DNA from: CBCYMI01 sp965183855
GTDB taxonomy: Bacteria > Pseudomonadota > Alphaproteobacteria > Caulobacterales > Maricaulaceae
Length of the DNA stretch: 64,000 nt
Direction: 5' to 3'
Assembly (NCBI GenBank): GCA_965183855.1
Contig: CBCYMI010000018.1
Span: forward strand, 28,430-92,429
The notes under the pieces were generated by a model, which saw only the letters and a program-made list of their open reading frames with translations, had not been told where the DNA came from and searched no databases. Of the stretch, positions 37,198-47,414 are shown piece after piece. The position numbers were made by a program, and so were the translations under genes. Position 1 is the first letter of the stretch; each line of letters begins with the position of its first letter.

Positions 37198-38061
37198 TCA
37201 TTTTCTGCCAAGTTTCGCGCTTATTGGATCTCCTATATGTAAATATAACATATCTTTTAATACCACTCCAAAAAGCTGGTTTTGTTTTAATAAATCATCC
37301 CAAATCCGATTAAATGAAAAAGGAGAAATGGAATACTTCTCTACACCATCAAGAGAAATAATCTGACTTCCTGCATAAACAAAGCTTTCTTTTGATACGG
37401 TTTTATTATTTTGAAAGGATTCTTCAAAAAATGCTTTATTATTCTGTTGATTAGGTTTTTTTCTATACCTTATGAGTTGAAAAACAGATTTCTTTTGATC
37501 TGTTAGCTCAAATCTGGTTGCATTCTGATAATGCTCTTTGATTTCAGATAGTATCAAATTAAAATCCCCGTATCCTTGATAGCCAATAATCATGCTCAAA
37601 TCTGATAAAGCCAAGATTGCTTTAGCAGACGTTTTCTGCCATTTACCAATCAGATATTGAAAACTTATACCTGTTTCTTTCTCTAGATAAATTGCATCTA
37701 CATTTACAATTAAAACAGAATCAGGAACAGGGTTTGAAACATCTCTAATCAATGGTAGAGCTTTTCTTAATCCTCCACCTGTTTCTAGCAAAGTTTCTGT
37801 TTCATCTGAGATAATTATGCAAAGTCCAAATTGTTCACAATGCTTAAGATAGTTTCGAAAAAGCTCTGCATGCGCGTGAATATTAATTACAACTCGTTTT
37901 ATTCCTGCCTTTGCAAGTCCTTCCAGAATATAAGAGATTAAAGGGCGCCCTAATAATGGAATCAATGCTTTTGGCTTTTTTTCAGTTAACGGAGCCATGC
38001 GTGTGCCAAGCCCTGCAGCCATAATCATTGCTGTTGTGACACGATTTCGGTCTTTTGACAT
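37198..38061 (-). CDS. murU: N-acetylmuramate alpha-1-phosphate uridylyltransferase
   Basis: A 287-residue nucleotidyltransferase. It opens with the sugar-nucleotide signature MIMAAGLGTRMAPLTEKKPKALIPLLGRPLI and continues with ISDETETLLETGGGLRKALPLI, features typical of MurU. MurU makes UDP-MurNAc from MurNAc-1-phosphate in the peptidoglycan-recycling route that bypasses de novo synthesis. The kinase AmgK is encoded immediately upstream, which strongly supports the assignment over a generic mannose-1-phosphate guanylyltransferase. It is about 20 residues longer than typical MurU because of a loop (QNNKAFFEESFQNNK). Cytoplasmic. Confidence 0.85.
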   Translation of the reverse strand: MSKDRNRVTTAMIMAAGLGTRMAPLTEKKPKALIPLLGRPLISYILEGLAKAGIKRVVINIHAHAELFRNYLKHCEQFGLCIIISDETETLLETGGGLRKALPLIRDVSNPVPDSVLIVNVDAIYLEKETGISFQYLIGKWQKTSAKAILALSDLSMIIGYQGYGDFNLILSEIKEHYQNATRFELTDQKKSVFQLIRYRKKPNQQNNKAFFEESFQNNKTVSKESFVYAGSQIISLDGVEKYSISPFSFNRIWDDLLKQNQLFGVVLKDMLYLHIGDPISAKLGRK

Positions 38062-38287
38062 TTTCTATTTCCCAAACCATTATCTTCAATTTTAACAAAT
38101 GAATTCAGATTATAAAATCAATTTGCCCCATATCGGAATAAATGATTCCTCTTAATTTTAACAAACACGCCCAATTCTTATTCTAATTGTCTTAAAGCTT
38201 GTTTTTGTTTTAGGTTTTCTATCTTAAAATCAATTTTCATAATTTAAGTAAAGCTTGGCTATCTTCTAAAATCAATTTAAAATATAT

Positions 38288-39478
38288 TTAAAAATCAGGG
38301 ATATATGTTTTAATCCAGTGTTTAACAGCTTCTAAATGATGGTTTTGCAAGCTCTTTAAAACATGGGTTTTCACACGAGGAAGATAATCCAGATAATGCT
38401 TCTTCTGATCTCTCATAATTAATCTTGCAAAAACGCCTAGAATCTTAAAATGTCTTTGTGCTCCTAAAATTGCATAAGCGGTTAAAAAAGATTCTTTTTG
38501 AGAGTTGAGCCCAGAATTTTGTAAAAAAATCTCTATCAATTCCAGAATTAATTCTGGGTGGATATCATATCTTGCATCTTCTAATAATGAAACCAGATCA
38601 TATGCAGGGTGTACAAAAAGGGCATCTTGATAATCAATCAAACCGATTAATCCATGATTGGAACGATCTGGTAGCCAAAATAAATTATCCACATGAAAAT
38701 CTCTAAGAGCCAATCCTTTTGGCAAAGAATCCAAAAGTCGAAAATTGTGTTTCCAAATTTCCTCCCATTCCAGCAAAGCAGATTCTGGTAAGGTTTTTTT
38801 CTTACAAAGCACATTATGATACCATTCAATAAACAGATTAGCCTCTGCTAATAAAGCCAGCTGGTCATACTCATGAATAATCCAGCTTATTCCTTTATGT
38901 TCATATCTAGATGGAAAACTTGATCTGAAAAGACTAACCAAAACCTGAATTGCAGATTGGTATAATTGTTTTTCTTGCTTAAGTTTTCTAGATTTTTTTT
39001 GTTGGTTAATCTTATTTTGATCAAACAGGGTTGATTTGTTAGCTGGATTTAATTGTTTTGAAAAAGAACCCTTTCCCAAATCTTCAATAAGCATTAGTCC
39101 TTTTTGTTCATCCACTGCGAAAATTTCAGGAGCAGAAAATCCTCGCTCTCTTAACAAATAAGTTAAACAATAAAATGAACGAATCTGATCATCTGCCAAT
39201 CGCGCCTGAACTGAGTAATCATATTGTTTTCTATCTTCTGCAGGAAGAGCCAATAATTTTGTTATATCTTCTTGATCGTGTCTGTTATTTTTAGAATAGC
39301 TTGTTTTGAGAATTTCCTGATTATACTGTTTTTTTGGAAATATGGTCAAGATTCTTTTATCTTCTCCTATACTTAATCTGATATATTTTCTAAGAGAGGC
39401 ATCGCCTGGAATTTGCTCGCACTTTGCATTCTCCCACCTATATGTTTTTAGAAATTCAGAATGATCTTTTAATATCAT
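38288..39478 (-). CDS. amgK: N-acetylmuramate/N-acetylglucosamine kinase (AmgK-like)
   Basis: A phosphotransferase of the aminoglycoside-kinase-like fold, about 396 residues from ATG 39478. An upstream in-frame start at 39529 would overlap tsaE by 28 nt, so the start inside the usual MxxxHxEFLKxY context is preferred. N-terminal GDASLRKYIRL is the nucleotide loop, LMLIEDLGKGSF is the hinge, and the catalytic loop LALRDFHVDNLFWL is followed by the metal-binding IDYQDALFVHPAYDLVSLLEDAR. AmgK phosphorylates MurNAc at the anomeric position for MurU. A charged insertion (KINQQKKSRKLKQEKQ) lies at about residue 155. Confidence 0.83.
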   Translation of the reverse strand: MILKDHSEFLKTYRWENAKCEQIPGDASLRKYIRLSIGEDKRILTIFPKKQYNQEILKTSYSKNNRHDQEDITKLLALPAEDRKQYDYSVQARLADDQIRSFYCLTYLLRERGFSAPEIFAVDEQKGLMLIEDLGKGSFSKQLNPANKSTLFDQNKINQQKKSRKLKQEKQLYQSAIQVLVSLFRSSFPSRYEHKGISWIIHEYDQLALLAEANLFIEWYHNVLCKKKTLPESALLEWEEIWKHNFRLLDSLPKGLALRDFHVDNLFWLPDRSNHGLIGLIDYQDALFVHPAYDLVSLLEDARYDIHPELILELIEIFLQNSGLNSQKESFLTAYAILGAQRHFKILGVFARLIMRDQKKHYLDYLPRVKTHVLKSLQNHHLEAVKHWIKTYIPDF

Positions 39479-39501
39479 AATTGACGAACCTATTAATGGA
39501 T

Positions 39502-40005
39502 CTATTGATGAACACATTGATGAATCCAATGTTTGTTTCGAGTGTTAAGAATAATTTTTCTTTTGTTTTCTGCTTTTTTATTTATAGAATCTGAACAAAA
39601 ATAGAATTCTAATTCTATCAAGTTTTCGGGTTTTAATCTTCCTAAACGATCTGGCCATTCAATAATAGAGATTCCTTTTGTTAACAAATCTTCAATCCCC
39701 AATTCATAAAGTTCTTCTTCATGTTTTAATCTGTAGAAATCACAATGATAAAGTTCAAAATCATTCATTTCATAGGTTTGTACAAGTGTAAATGTTGGGC
39801 TTGGCACGTCAACTTCTTTTCCTATCAGAAACTGAATAAGAGTACGAGCAAAAAAAGTTTTTCCAACTCCTAAAGCACCTGACAATCCAAGATTCTCTCC
39901 TTTTTTTAAATAAGGAGCCAGCGTTTGAGCAAACTGCTTCATTTCTAACTGATTGTGGACCCATAATTCGGTTTTATAACCCGAATGATTTTCGTCTATA
40001 TTCAT
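39502..40005 (-). CDS. tsaE: tRNA threonylcarbamoyladenosine synthesis ATPase TsaE
   Basis: A 167-residue P-loop ATPase that works with TsaB/TsaD in making t6A37 of ANN-decoding tRNAs. The Walker A region reads LGLSGALGVGKTFFARTLIQ, followed by DVPSPTFTLVQTYE, YHCDFYRLKHEEEL and IIEWPDRLG, all diagnostic. It is the first gene of the minus-strand run with amgK, murU, addB and addA, with a strong ribosome site (GGGAGG 8 nt before ATG). This order is the usual one in alphaproteobacteria. Confidence 0.93.
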   Translation of the reverse strand: MNIDENHSGYKTELWVHNQLEMKQFAQTLAPYLKKGENLGLSGALGVGKTFFARTLIQFLIGKEVDVPSPTFTLVQTYEMNDFELYHCDFYRLKHEEELYELGIEDLLTKGISIIEWPDRLGRLKPENLIELEFYFCSDSINKKAENKRKIILNTRNKHWIHQCVHQ

Positions 40006-40230
40006 CGTTAATCCTCCCTACTTAATTTTACTCCTGATTATAAAAATACCTGACCTTAAAATTTAATCTTCATTAATGGATATTATAATTAAATCTGATC
40101 TGTCACATGACTTTATGAATTTTTCTTTTCTGTCCTGGTTTGAATGTAAATTTTGACTTTTATAGCAATCTATATACTCTGTTTGCGGTTCTATTTCGAT
40201 TGATCATATTCAAGGTTTACATAACGCATT

Positions 40231-41541
40231 ATGAAGAATAACACTATTTTAATTTTAGGCGCAGGACAGGCAGGAATGCAAGCTGCATTTAGCCTTAGAA
40301 ATAATGGGTATGAAGGAAAGATTTCATTAACCAGCAATGAGAATCTGCTTCCCTATCATCGTCCTCCCCTGTCAAAAGCATATTTAAGCGGAAGGATGGA
40401 TGAAGCAGCGCTTTGGTTCAAGCCTGAACACCTATATAAAGACTGGAATATTGATCTTGATTTAAATCAAACGGCACTTGCGATTGATCGAAAAAACAAG
40501 CAAGTTTCTTTTGCTTCTGGGAAACAAAAACACTATGATATTCTTATTATCGCAACAGGTGCGAATGCTTATATTCCAAAAACAATCGGAAACACATTAT
40601 TAGCCCCCTATAAGGATCATATTTTAAGCTTGAGAAACTTATCTGATTCGAAAAAATTAAAGAAGAAATTAAGGGAAATTCAATCCCTTACTATTCTTGG
40701 TGGTGGTTATATTGGTCTTGAAATTGCCTCTATTGCTCGAAAAAAAAGATTAAATGTCTCTATTATTGAACAGGCAAAACAGATTTTATCCAGAACCGCC
40801 TCACATGAATTGGCAGATTTTCTGGTTCAGTTTCATCAATCTCAAAACGTTCAATTCTATTTAGAGACACATTTATCAGACCTGAAGCTGGACTTGAAGC
40901 TGGACTCAAGGCAATTAATTCTTTCTTTATCTGGTGCACATCAAATAGAATTAAAAACGGATTTACTCTTTCTTGGAATTGGTGCCCATTTAAATATAGA
41001 ATTGGCAAAACAGGCGGGTCTTGATTGTGAGAGAGGTATTTTAACAGATCAAACAGGAAAAACCTCTGATTCTTCTATTTATGCAATCGGTGATGTTTCT
41101 CAAAGTTCAAGCCCATATTTTTCAGGAAAACAATGTCTCGAATCGATTCCAAATGCACTTGAAAGCGCAAAGAGAACAGCCGCTGCAATCACAAACAAAC
41201 ACTCCCCACCATATTCTCCCCCCTGGTTTTGGTCAGATCAGTATGACTTAAAAATTCAATCCATAGGTCTTGCCACAGAGACAGAAAGTGTTTATTCAAT
41301 ACAACAAGCTTCTCACCTTATAAAAAACCCTTTACAGCAAAATAATTTACAGTCAAAACAGGCTAACGCTTTTTTGCATTTTAAAAATAATCTTTTAAAA
41401 GGGTGTGAAACGATTAATAGGTCAGATATTTTTATGGGGATTAAGCAAGTTTTAACACGACAGCTAAAAATTAAAAAACAAAATTTAATGACAGATTCTA
41501 ACTCGATTATTAAGGTCTTAAAAGACCATCTTCAAAAATAG
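40231..41541 (+). CDS. FAD/NAD(P)H-dependent ferredoxin reductase (putidaredoxin-reductase type)
   Basis: A 436-residue pyridine nucleotide-disulfide oxidoreductase. The FAD-binding Rossmann motif is ILGAGQAGMQAAFSLR; LLPYHRPPLSKAYL is the second FAD region, ILIIATGA the strand before the second domain, LGGGYIGLEIA the NAD(P)H Rossmann motif, and IYAIGDVS the last FAD contact. The class (ThcD/CamA-like) reduces [2Fe-2S] ferredoxins for P450s or dioxygenases; the next gene encodes just such a ferredoxin. No terminal oxygenase is in the window. The C-terminal domain carries a Ser/Gln-rich insertion around LKNPLQQNNLQSKQ. It diverges from tsaE. Confidence 0.88.
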   Translation: MKNNTILILGAGQAGMQAAFSLRNNGYEGKISLTSNENLLPYHRPPLSKAYLSGRMDEAALWFKPEHLYKDWNIDLDLNQTALAIDRKNKQVSFASGKQKHYDILIIATGANAYIPKTIGNTLLAPYKDHILSLRNLSDSKKLKKKLREIQSLTILGGGYIGLEIASIARKKRLNVSIIEQAKQILSRTASHELADFLVQFHQSQNVQFYLETHLSDLKLDLKLDSRQLILSLSGAHQIELKTDLLFLGIGAHLNIELAKQAGLDCERGILTDQTGKTSDSSIYAIGDVSQSSSPYFSGKQCLESIPNALESAKRTAAAITNKHSPPYSPPWFWSDQYDLKIQSIGLATETESVYSIQQASHLIKNPLQQNNLQSKQANAFLHFKNNLLKGCETINRSDIFMGIKQVLTRQLKIKKQNLMTDSNSIIKVLKDHLQK

Positions 41542-41587
41542 AACTTGAATAAAAAACAATAAAATACGCGTTTAAAGAGGAGTATAT

Positions 41588-41908
41588 ATGGTAAAAATCA
41601 CCTTTATCGACCATCAGGGAACAAAAAGAGTGATTGAGGCTAAACCAGGGCAAAACATAATGGAAATCGCTGTTCAAAATCTGATTCCTGGAATTGATGC
41701 AGATTGTGGCGGTGCGTGTGCGTGTGCAACCTGTCATGTCTATGTTGATGAGGCTTTTCTTGATCAGCTTAGTGAAAAAACAGCGATTGAAGAATCCATG
41801 CTGGATTTTGCAGAAAATGTTAAACCAAACAGCCGACTTTCATGCCAGCTTACCGTCACAGAGGCTTTAAATGGAATAATAGTAACAACCCCTGAAAGCC
41901 AGGGATAA
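41588..41908 (+). CDS. Adrenodoxin-type [2Fe-2S] ferredoxin
   Basis: A 106-residue ferredoxin. The cluster-binding cysteines are in CGGACACATCHVYV plus a distal Cys in SRLSCQLTV, the spacing of vertebrate-type (FdxB/adrenodoxin/ISC) ferredoxins. The interaction helix LSEKTAIEESMLDFA with its acidic residues is present. A very good ribosome site (GAGGAG 6 nt before ATG) and a 46-bp gap after the reductase gene indicate cotranscription. The pair can pass electrons from NAD(P)H. The partner may be Fe-S assembly or a heme-A or P450-type enzyme encoded elsewhere; nothing here decides. Confidence 0.92.
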   Translation: MVKITFIDHQGTKRVIEAKPGQNIMEIAVQNLIPGIDADCGGACACATCHVYVDEAFLDQLSEKTAIEESMLDFAENVKPNSRLSCQLTVTEALNGIIVTTPESQG

Positions 41909-42142
41909 AACCACGCACTTAAGAAAGCTTTAATTCACTTATTTACAAAGATTTTTAAAGTTTTCTATCTTAAAAAAAATGTGTGTTTTAATCGTATAAA
42001 ATCAAGAACCAAATCCGAACATCCCCCATAAAACACTCATTTTATCTAAATAATATGAGAAAAATCAAAGCTTGACCACATCCATTAATTGAACTTTCTC
42101 AAAATCTTTATCTCAGGCTTAAATCCAGCCTGTCTGATAAAA

Positions 42143-45100
42143 TTACAGCATATCGCTTAATTCTCGTAATTCAGCCAATGCCAGATATAGCTTGGCAGGA
42201 GACCAATCCCCTGAATGTTCCAACATATCAAGCGTTTCAAATAATTTTTTGGTTTCATTTTGATGCTCCATAGACCAATGTTTTATGGATTCATCCGCCC
42301 AGTTTTGCTTGTTCATATCCTCTTTTGATAAAGCTTTACCTTCCTGATCAACAAAATCCATTAATTGAGAGGTAATTTTGGTTTGCTCTATATAAAAATC
42401 ATCAGATAGTTTCTTCAAGGCAACTCTGTCCCAATGATGTGGTGAAAACATAGCAGAAACAGCATAACGAAGCTTGTCTAGTCTGAAATAAGCTCCGAGT
42501 TTGAAAAATAATAATGCCGAATCCTCAATCTGCCAATCTCTGTATAAAGACAGATTTGTAATATTAGTAACAATTGCACTTGCTTTTAAAACAGAAATAT
42601 CAATTGCAAGCTCTTTTGGAACACCAGACTTTATATAGGTACTAACTCGCTTTTCAACTCGTTTCTTATCAAAGCTAGAAAGATAATCTAATAATTTTGG
42701 ACGTATTTCAGATGCCTGTTCTCCATAAATATTAATCATCTCATTGACATTTGCGCTTTGTAATTTCCCACCAATGGTTAATTGTTTAGAAAACCAAATC
42801 GTCTGATGTCTTAAAACCTGTTCAATTTCTAACAGCATTTTTGTTTGAATACTCGCAGAAACCCGATTATCCAATGCATCAACCCGCGCGATTAAATCTT
42901 CAATTCCCAAAACTTCCAATGAACCCGCAAAAGCTTTTGTCAAATCAGAAAAACTCGCACCTGATAATTCCTGAATACGATGATAAAAATTAGCCCCTCC
43001 AAGATCCACAATTAAATTCGCTAATTGTGTTGCAATAATCTCCCTTTTTAGCCTGTGTTGTTGCATATATGATTGATATTTATGAACTCCTTTTGGAAAA
43101 TAAGAGATTAAAAATTTCTCAAAATAAGGATCTTCAGAAACATCAGAATCAACGATTCCATTAAAAACTGCTATTTTTGCATACGCAATTAAAACAGAAA
43201 TCTCGGGACGTGTTAGGTTTTCATGATTGGTCTTCATATTGCGAATGGTTTCTCTGGAAGGCAAATGCTCTAACACCCTGTTTAATAAACCTTCCTGCTC
43301 TAGCCTGTTCATTAATCTGGAATACGCATCAATATCCTTGTCTGCACAAGCTTCTGCAATACTAATTGCACGAGTTTGACTATAATTATGCCTGAGAACA
43401 TGACTGGCAACATCTTCCGTCATGCTTTCCAAAAGCTTGTTTCTGGAGGTCATGGACATTTTTTCAGAGCGCATCACCATATTAAGTAAAATCTTCAGAT
43501 TAACTTCATGGTCAGAAGAATCAACACCTGCTGAATTATCAATTGCATCTGTATTAATCTTGCCACCACGCCTTGCAAAAGCAATTCTTCCCTGCTGGGT
43601 TACCCCAAGATTGGCACCTTCTCCAATCACATTTGCCTTAATCCTGGCTGCATTTGCACGAAGATCATCATTTGCCTTATCACTCACTTCCCAGTTTTGC
43701 TCATGCTCTGCCTTAATATACGTACCAATTCCGCCAAACCACATTAATTCACACTCTGATCTTATAATGGCAGCAATTAACTCAACAGGCATGACTGTAT
43801 GAGCGGTTAACCCAGTTAACTGTTTAATTTCTTTTGTTAGTTTAATGGATTTTTCAGCCCTTGAAAAAACACCTCCCCCTTTGGAAATTAGCGTTTTATT
43901 ATAATCTTCCCAAGAAGATCTTGACATCTCAAATAATCGTTTACGTTCCTGCCAGCTTGTTGTTTCATCAGGATCAGGGTCAATAAAAATATGTCGATGA
44001 TCAAAGGCTGCAATCAGACGGATTTTTTTTGATAATAACATCCCATTACCAAAAACATCTCCTGACATATCTCCAATACCAATCGCCGTAAATCGCTCTT
44101 TTTGAATATCCTTACCCAATTCTCGAAAATGACGCTTTACAGCCTCCCAGCCTCCTCTTGCCGTAATTCCCATTTCTTTGTGATCATATCCTGCAGAGCC
44201 CCCAGAAGCAAACGCATCATCAAGCCAAAATCCATATTCTCTTGCCAGTTCATTGGCAATATCTGAAAAACTAGCCGTTCCTTTATCTGCTGCAACGACC
44301 AAATAAGGATCTTCCTGATCCCAGGATAAAAGATTTAAAGGTGAGACAAGTTTTTCACCATCAAGCGTATCTGTAATATCCAACAGACCAGAAATAAAGG
44401 TTTTATAAGCTCTTATAGCCTCTTCACGAATTTCATCTCTGCTTGCACCTTTAGGCAAACGTTTTGGAAAAAACCCTCCTTTTGATCCCACAGGCACAAT
44501 CACAGCATTTTTAACCTGCTGCGCTTTAACTAAACCCAAAACCTCTGTTCTAAAGTCATCTCGTCTGTCAGACCAGCGCAACCCACCTCTTGCAATTGGT
44601 CCAAATCGAATATGAACCCCTTCTACATTCGGAGCACTCACATAAATCTCGCGGTAAGGTTTGGGCTCTGCCAAATCAATTAATTTCTGACTTTTTATTT
44701 TAATTGAAATATAAGGCTTTGCGTTTCCATCCGAATTAATCTGATAAAAATTTGTTCTGACCATCGCAATAATCAATCGACCAATGCGCCTTAATACACG
44801 GTCAACATCAAGACTTTTAACTTGATTCAGTGCCGTTTTAAGTTGTGCTTCCAGCTTTGTTATTTCTTGTGCTCTTTCTTTCCTGTTTTTTGAATAGGAA
44901 GGATCGAATTTTACCGTTTTCATTTGAAGTAATAATCGTACAATTTCAGGATTATCAATCATTGCCTGTTCTTGAACCAATTGTGACGCATCATAACCTG
45001 TTTGCTGTCTGTATTTTGAACAGGTTCTTAAAAAAGCGGCTTCTCTCCAGGAAATGCCCAATCCCAAAATCAAGGCATTAAATCCATCATTTTCATTCTT

Positions 45101-47167
45101 TTCTGTCCAGATTGCCAAAATTGCCTCTTCAAAAACCTGCTTGATTTTTTCAAAATTAAATTCTGACGAAATAAACATCTCAAAATCATGAATCCAGACA
45201 ATGCTTTTTTTAGATGTTAAAACAGAGTCTTCTTGAGAATTTACTTGTTTGTTCTTTATAATTAATGCTTGACTTAACTTCGATGCATTCTTCACATTTG
45301 CAGATGATTTTGGTGCATTTTCTTTTTGAAGATCACGAACATCCTCTTCCTTTTCAATAGGTGCTAACTTATATCCAGATTCCTGCATTACCAAAAGACC
45401 CATATTTTTAAAAATCGGCATAATGCTGGAAAGTGGAATTTTTTGATCCCGTCGATATAATTTAAACCTTAAGCAAGTTTTCTTATCATTTTTTTTACGA
45501 TACACATTAACGGCAATCTCTGGAAAATCACCAAGTCCTGTAATTTTCAAAAGATCTTCCAATGCTTCACTTGTTTCAAAAAATTCACGATATGCGATCG
45601 GAAACGCACTCGCATAACAGGATAATGTCTCAAGAAATTCCAGATTCTTATTCGGCTTTGCAAGATCTCTTAATTTATCTTCCCAGGTATAACATAATCT
45701 GATCAGCAAAGTTTCAAGCTCATCAACATCTGGCTCTGGATGATCAAAAGGATCTAATCCTATAATAAAATGAATCCTTGCAAGCGTCGAATCCCCATAT
45801 TTGGGATAAAAAGCAGATAGCCTCCCTCCATAGGCTTGTCTGAGCAATTCACCGATCGATTGACGCAATGTGGCATTATATCTTTCTCTTGGAATAAATA
45901 CGATCGCCGATACAAACCGATCAAACCGGTCTCTTCTAATAAAAAGTTTGGGTCTTGGTCGGTCATTTAAATGCAAAATCCCCAAACTAATTCTTAATAA
46001 ATCATCTTCCTCTATCTGGAATAATTCATCACGAGGATAGGTTTCTACAATATGTTGCAGGGTTTTTTCATTGTGCGTGCCTGGTAATTGCCCTGCCCTT
46101 TGTACAACACGTTTAACCTTTCGTCTTATAAAAGGAACATTCTTGGCCATTTGCTCATAAGCTTCTGCTGTAAACAGACCAACAAAGCGTATCTCTCCTT
46201 TTACAACCCCTTCCTTATCATATTGTTTAATCCCGACATAATCCATATAAACCCGTCTATGAATACGAGATGGCAAATTCGATTTGGCAATCATAATCTG
46301 GATTGGCTCATTAATAAATTGTGCAAGCTCTGTACGAATCTTCTCTGAAGTTGTCCTGCGCTTCAAAACCTTTACTTCTGGATTACGTAAGATGCCCTGT
46401 CCCGAGCCTTCTATTAGGTTTGGGTTTGAATAATCATAAATGCTATCCTTATGTTTAGGAAATTCATAGGCACGAACTCCAAAAAAGGCAAAATGATCAT
46501 CTCTTAACCAACGCAAGAAATCAATGCATTCTGTTAATTGCTCCTTATCAGATTTAAAATTCGACTGCTCCAATTCAATAATTGACTGCTCCATTGTCTG
46601 ACGCATTAACAGAAAATCATCGACGGCATAATGTATATCCAAAATAACCTTCTTTAAACTATCTATTAGTTTTTTTTGTTGGCTTTCATCTAAAGGAGAG
46701 AAATGAATCTGAATGAAAGATTCTCGAACAGAACGAGTATTTGAAGAAGGCGTTGATTGTTTATCCAATCGGTTTCCCTTTAAATCCCGATCCGTTTGAA
46801 CGACAGGATGAAACAAGGCAAGAGCTTCAATCCCTTGGGCTGCCATTTCACTTACAATGGAATCAACCAAAAACGAGCGATCTTTTTGAATAATTTCCAA
46901 TACATCCCATGGAAAAGGAGATTTATTCTTTCCTTCTTGCGACCAAGACTTCATAATTAAGTCATTATCGGTTCTTTTTTCTCCTGTTTTCCACAGGCTT
47001 GCAGCACTAATACCAATTTCTTTTAGAGAAAAATCCTTTAATTCATCAACTTGATAATTATCATAAATCTGTTTTAGATACGTTTGTAAATGTGCTTTTA
47101 GAACATTTTTGAATTCAGGAAGTTTAGAAGCAATTTCATAAAATGCCTCAAAATTTTTCGAATGCAT
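42143..47167 (-). CDS. gdh: NAD-specific glutamate dehydrogenase, 180-kDa class
   Basis: A 1674-residue enzyme of the large GDH class (Bac_GDH), which oxidises glutamate to 2-oxoglutarate and ammonia with NAD. A long regulatory N-terminal half (ACT-like segments; DDHFAFFGVRAYEF, RRVYMDYVGIKQYD, FIPRERYNATLRQSIGELL) is followed by the catalytic domain. The latter shows IRFGPIARGGLRWSDRRDDF, then KAQQVKNAVIVPVGSKGGFF with the catalytic Lys, GIGDMSGDVFGNGML and GEGANLGVTQQGRIAFARRGG. It is intact over 5 kb. A Lys/Asn/Ser-rich insertion lies near residue 645. GGTGG precedes the ATG. It feeds amino-acid carbon into the TCA cycle and is a single transcription unit. Confidence 0.96.
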   Translation of the reverse strand: MHSKNFEAFYEIASKLPEFKNVLKAHLQTYLKQIYDNYQVDELKDFSLKEIGISAASLWKTGEKRTDNDLIMKSWSQEGKNKSPFPWDVLEIIQKDRSFLVDSIVSEMAAQGIEALALFHPVVQTDRDLKGNRLDKQSTPSSNTRSVRESFIQIHFSPLDESQQKKLIDSLKKVILDIHYAVDDFLLMRQTMEQSIIELEQSNFKSDKEQLTECIDFLRWLRDDHFAFFGVRAYEFPKHKDSIYDYSNPNLIEGSGQGILRNPEVKVLKRRTTSEKIRTELAQFINEPIQIMIAKSNLPSRIHRRVYMDYVGIKQYDKEGVVKGEIRFVGLFTAEAYEQMAKNVPFIRRKVKRVVQRAGQLPGTHNEKTLQHIVETYPRDELFQIEEDDLLRISLGILHLNDRPRPKLFIRRDRFDRFVSAIVFIPRERYNATLRQSIGELLRQAYGGRLSAFYPKYGDSTLARIHFIIGLDPFDHPEPDVDELETLLIRLCYTWEDKLRDLAKPNKNLEFLETLSCYASAFPIAYREFFETSEALEDLLKITGLGDFPEIAVNVYRKKNDKKTCLRFKLYRRDQKIPLSSIMPIFKNMGLLVMQESGYKLAPIEKEEDVRDLQKENAPKSSANVKNASKLSQALIIKNKQVNSQEDSVLTSKKSIVWIHDFEMFISSEFNFEKIKQVFEEAILAIWTEKNENDGFNALILGLGISWREAAFLRTCSKYRQQTGYDASQLVQEQAMIDNPEIVRLLLQMKTVKFDPSYSKNRKERAQEITKLEAQLKTALNQVKSLDVDRVLRRIGRLIIAMVRTNFYQINSDGNAKPYISIKIKSQKLIDLAEPKPYREIYVSAPNVEGVHIRFGPIARGGLRWSDRRDDFRTEVLGLVKAQQVKNAVIVPVGSKGGFFPKRLPKGASRDEIREEAIRAYKTFISGLLDITDTLDGEKLVSPLNLLSWDQEDPYLVVAADKGTASFSDIANELAREYGFWLDDAFASGGSAGYDHKEMGITARGGWEAVKRHFRELGKDIQKERFTAIGIGDMSGDVFGNGMLLSKKIRLIAAFDHRHIFIDPDPDETTSWQERKRLFEMSRSSWEDYNKTLISKGGGVFSRAEKSIKLTKEIKQLTGLTAHTVMPVELIAAIIRSECELMWFGGIGTYIKAEHEQNWEVSDKANDDLRANAARIKANVIGEGANLGVTQQGRIAFARRGGKINTDAIDNSAGVDSSDHEVNLKILLNMVMRSEKMSMTSRNKLLESMTEDVASHVLRHNYSQTRAISIAEACADKDIDAYSRLMNRLEQEGLLNRVLEHLPSRETIRNMKTNHENLTRPEISVLIAYAKIAVFNGIVDSDVSEDPYFEKFLISYFPKGVHKYQSYMQQHRLKREIIATQLANLIVDLGGANFYHRIQELSGASFSDLTKAFAGSLEVLGIEDLIARVDALDNRVSASIQTKMLLEIEQVLRHQTIWFSKQLTIGGKLQSANVNEMINIYGEQASEIRPKLLDYLSSFDKKRVEKRVSTYIKSGVPKELAIDISVLKASAIVTNITNLSLYRDWQIEDSALLFFKLGAYFRLDKLRYAVSAMFSPHHWDRVALKKLSDDFYIEQTKITSQLMDFVDQEGKALSKEDMNKQNWADESIKHWSMEHQNETKKLFETLDMLEHSGDWSPAKLYLALAELRELSDML

Positions 47168-47414
47168 GTTATCCCACCTATCTTATAATTATATAAATGC
47201 CCAATATCCGTTTTAGATTTTTAATCCTGTTTTGCAAGCTTATTTTATATGTTTCTAGATTATAATCCTAAACATAAAAAATCAAATATATTAGATCAAA
47301 TCAGCAAAGCTTTATTATATATTCCCCTGTAAAACAAACATTCTAATTCTTTCCCATCAAAACCTGTCTATTGATAATAAAAAGAAACGAGTTTCAAACA
47401 TTTATTCTTTTATT

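Noticed and set aside
43422..43802. Plus-strand frame of 126 codons
   Set aside because: Antisense shadow inside the NAD-GDH gene, which carries all catalytic motifs.
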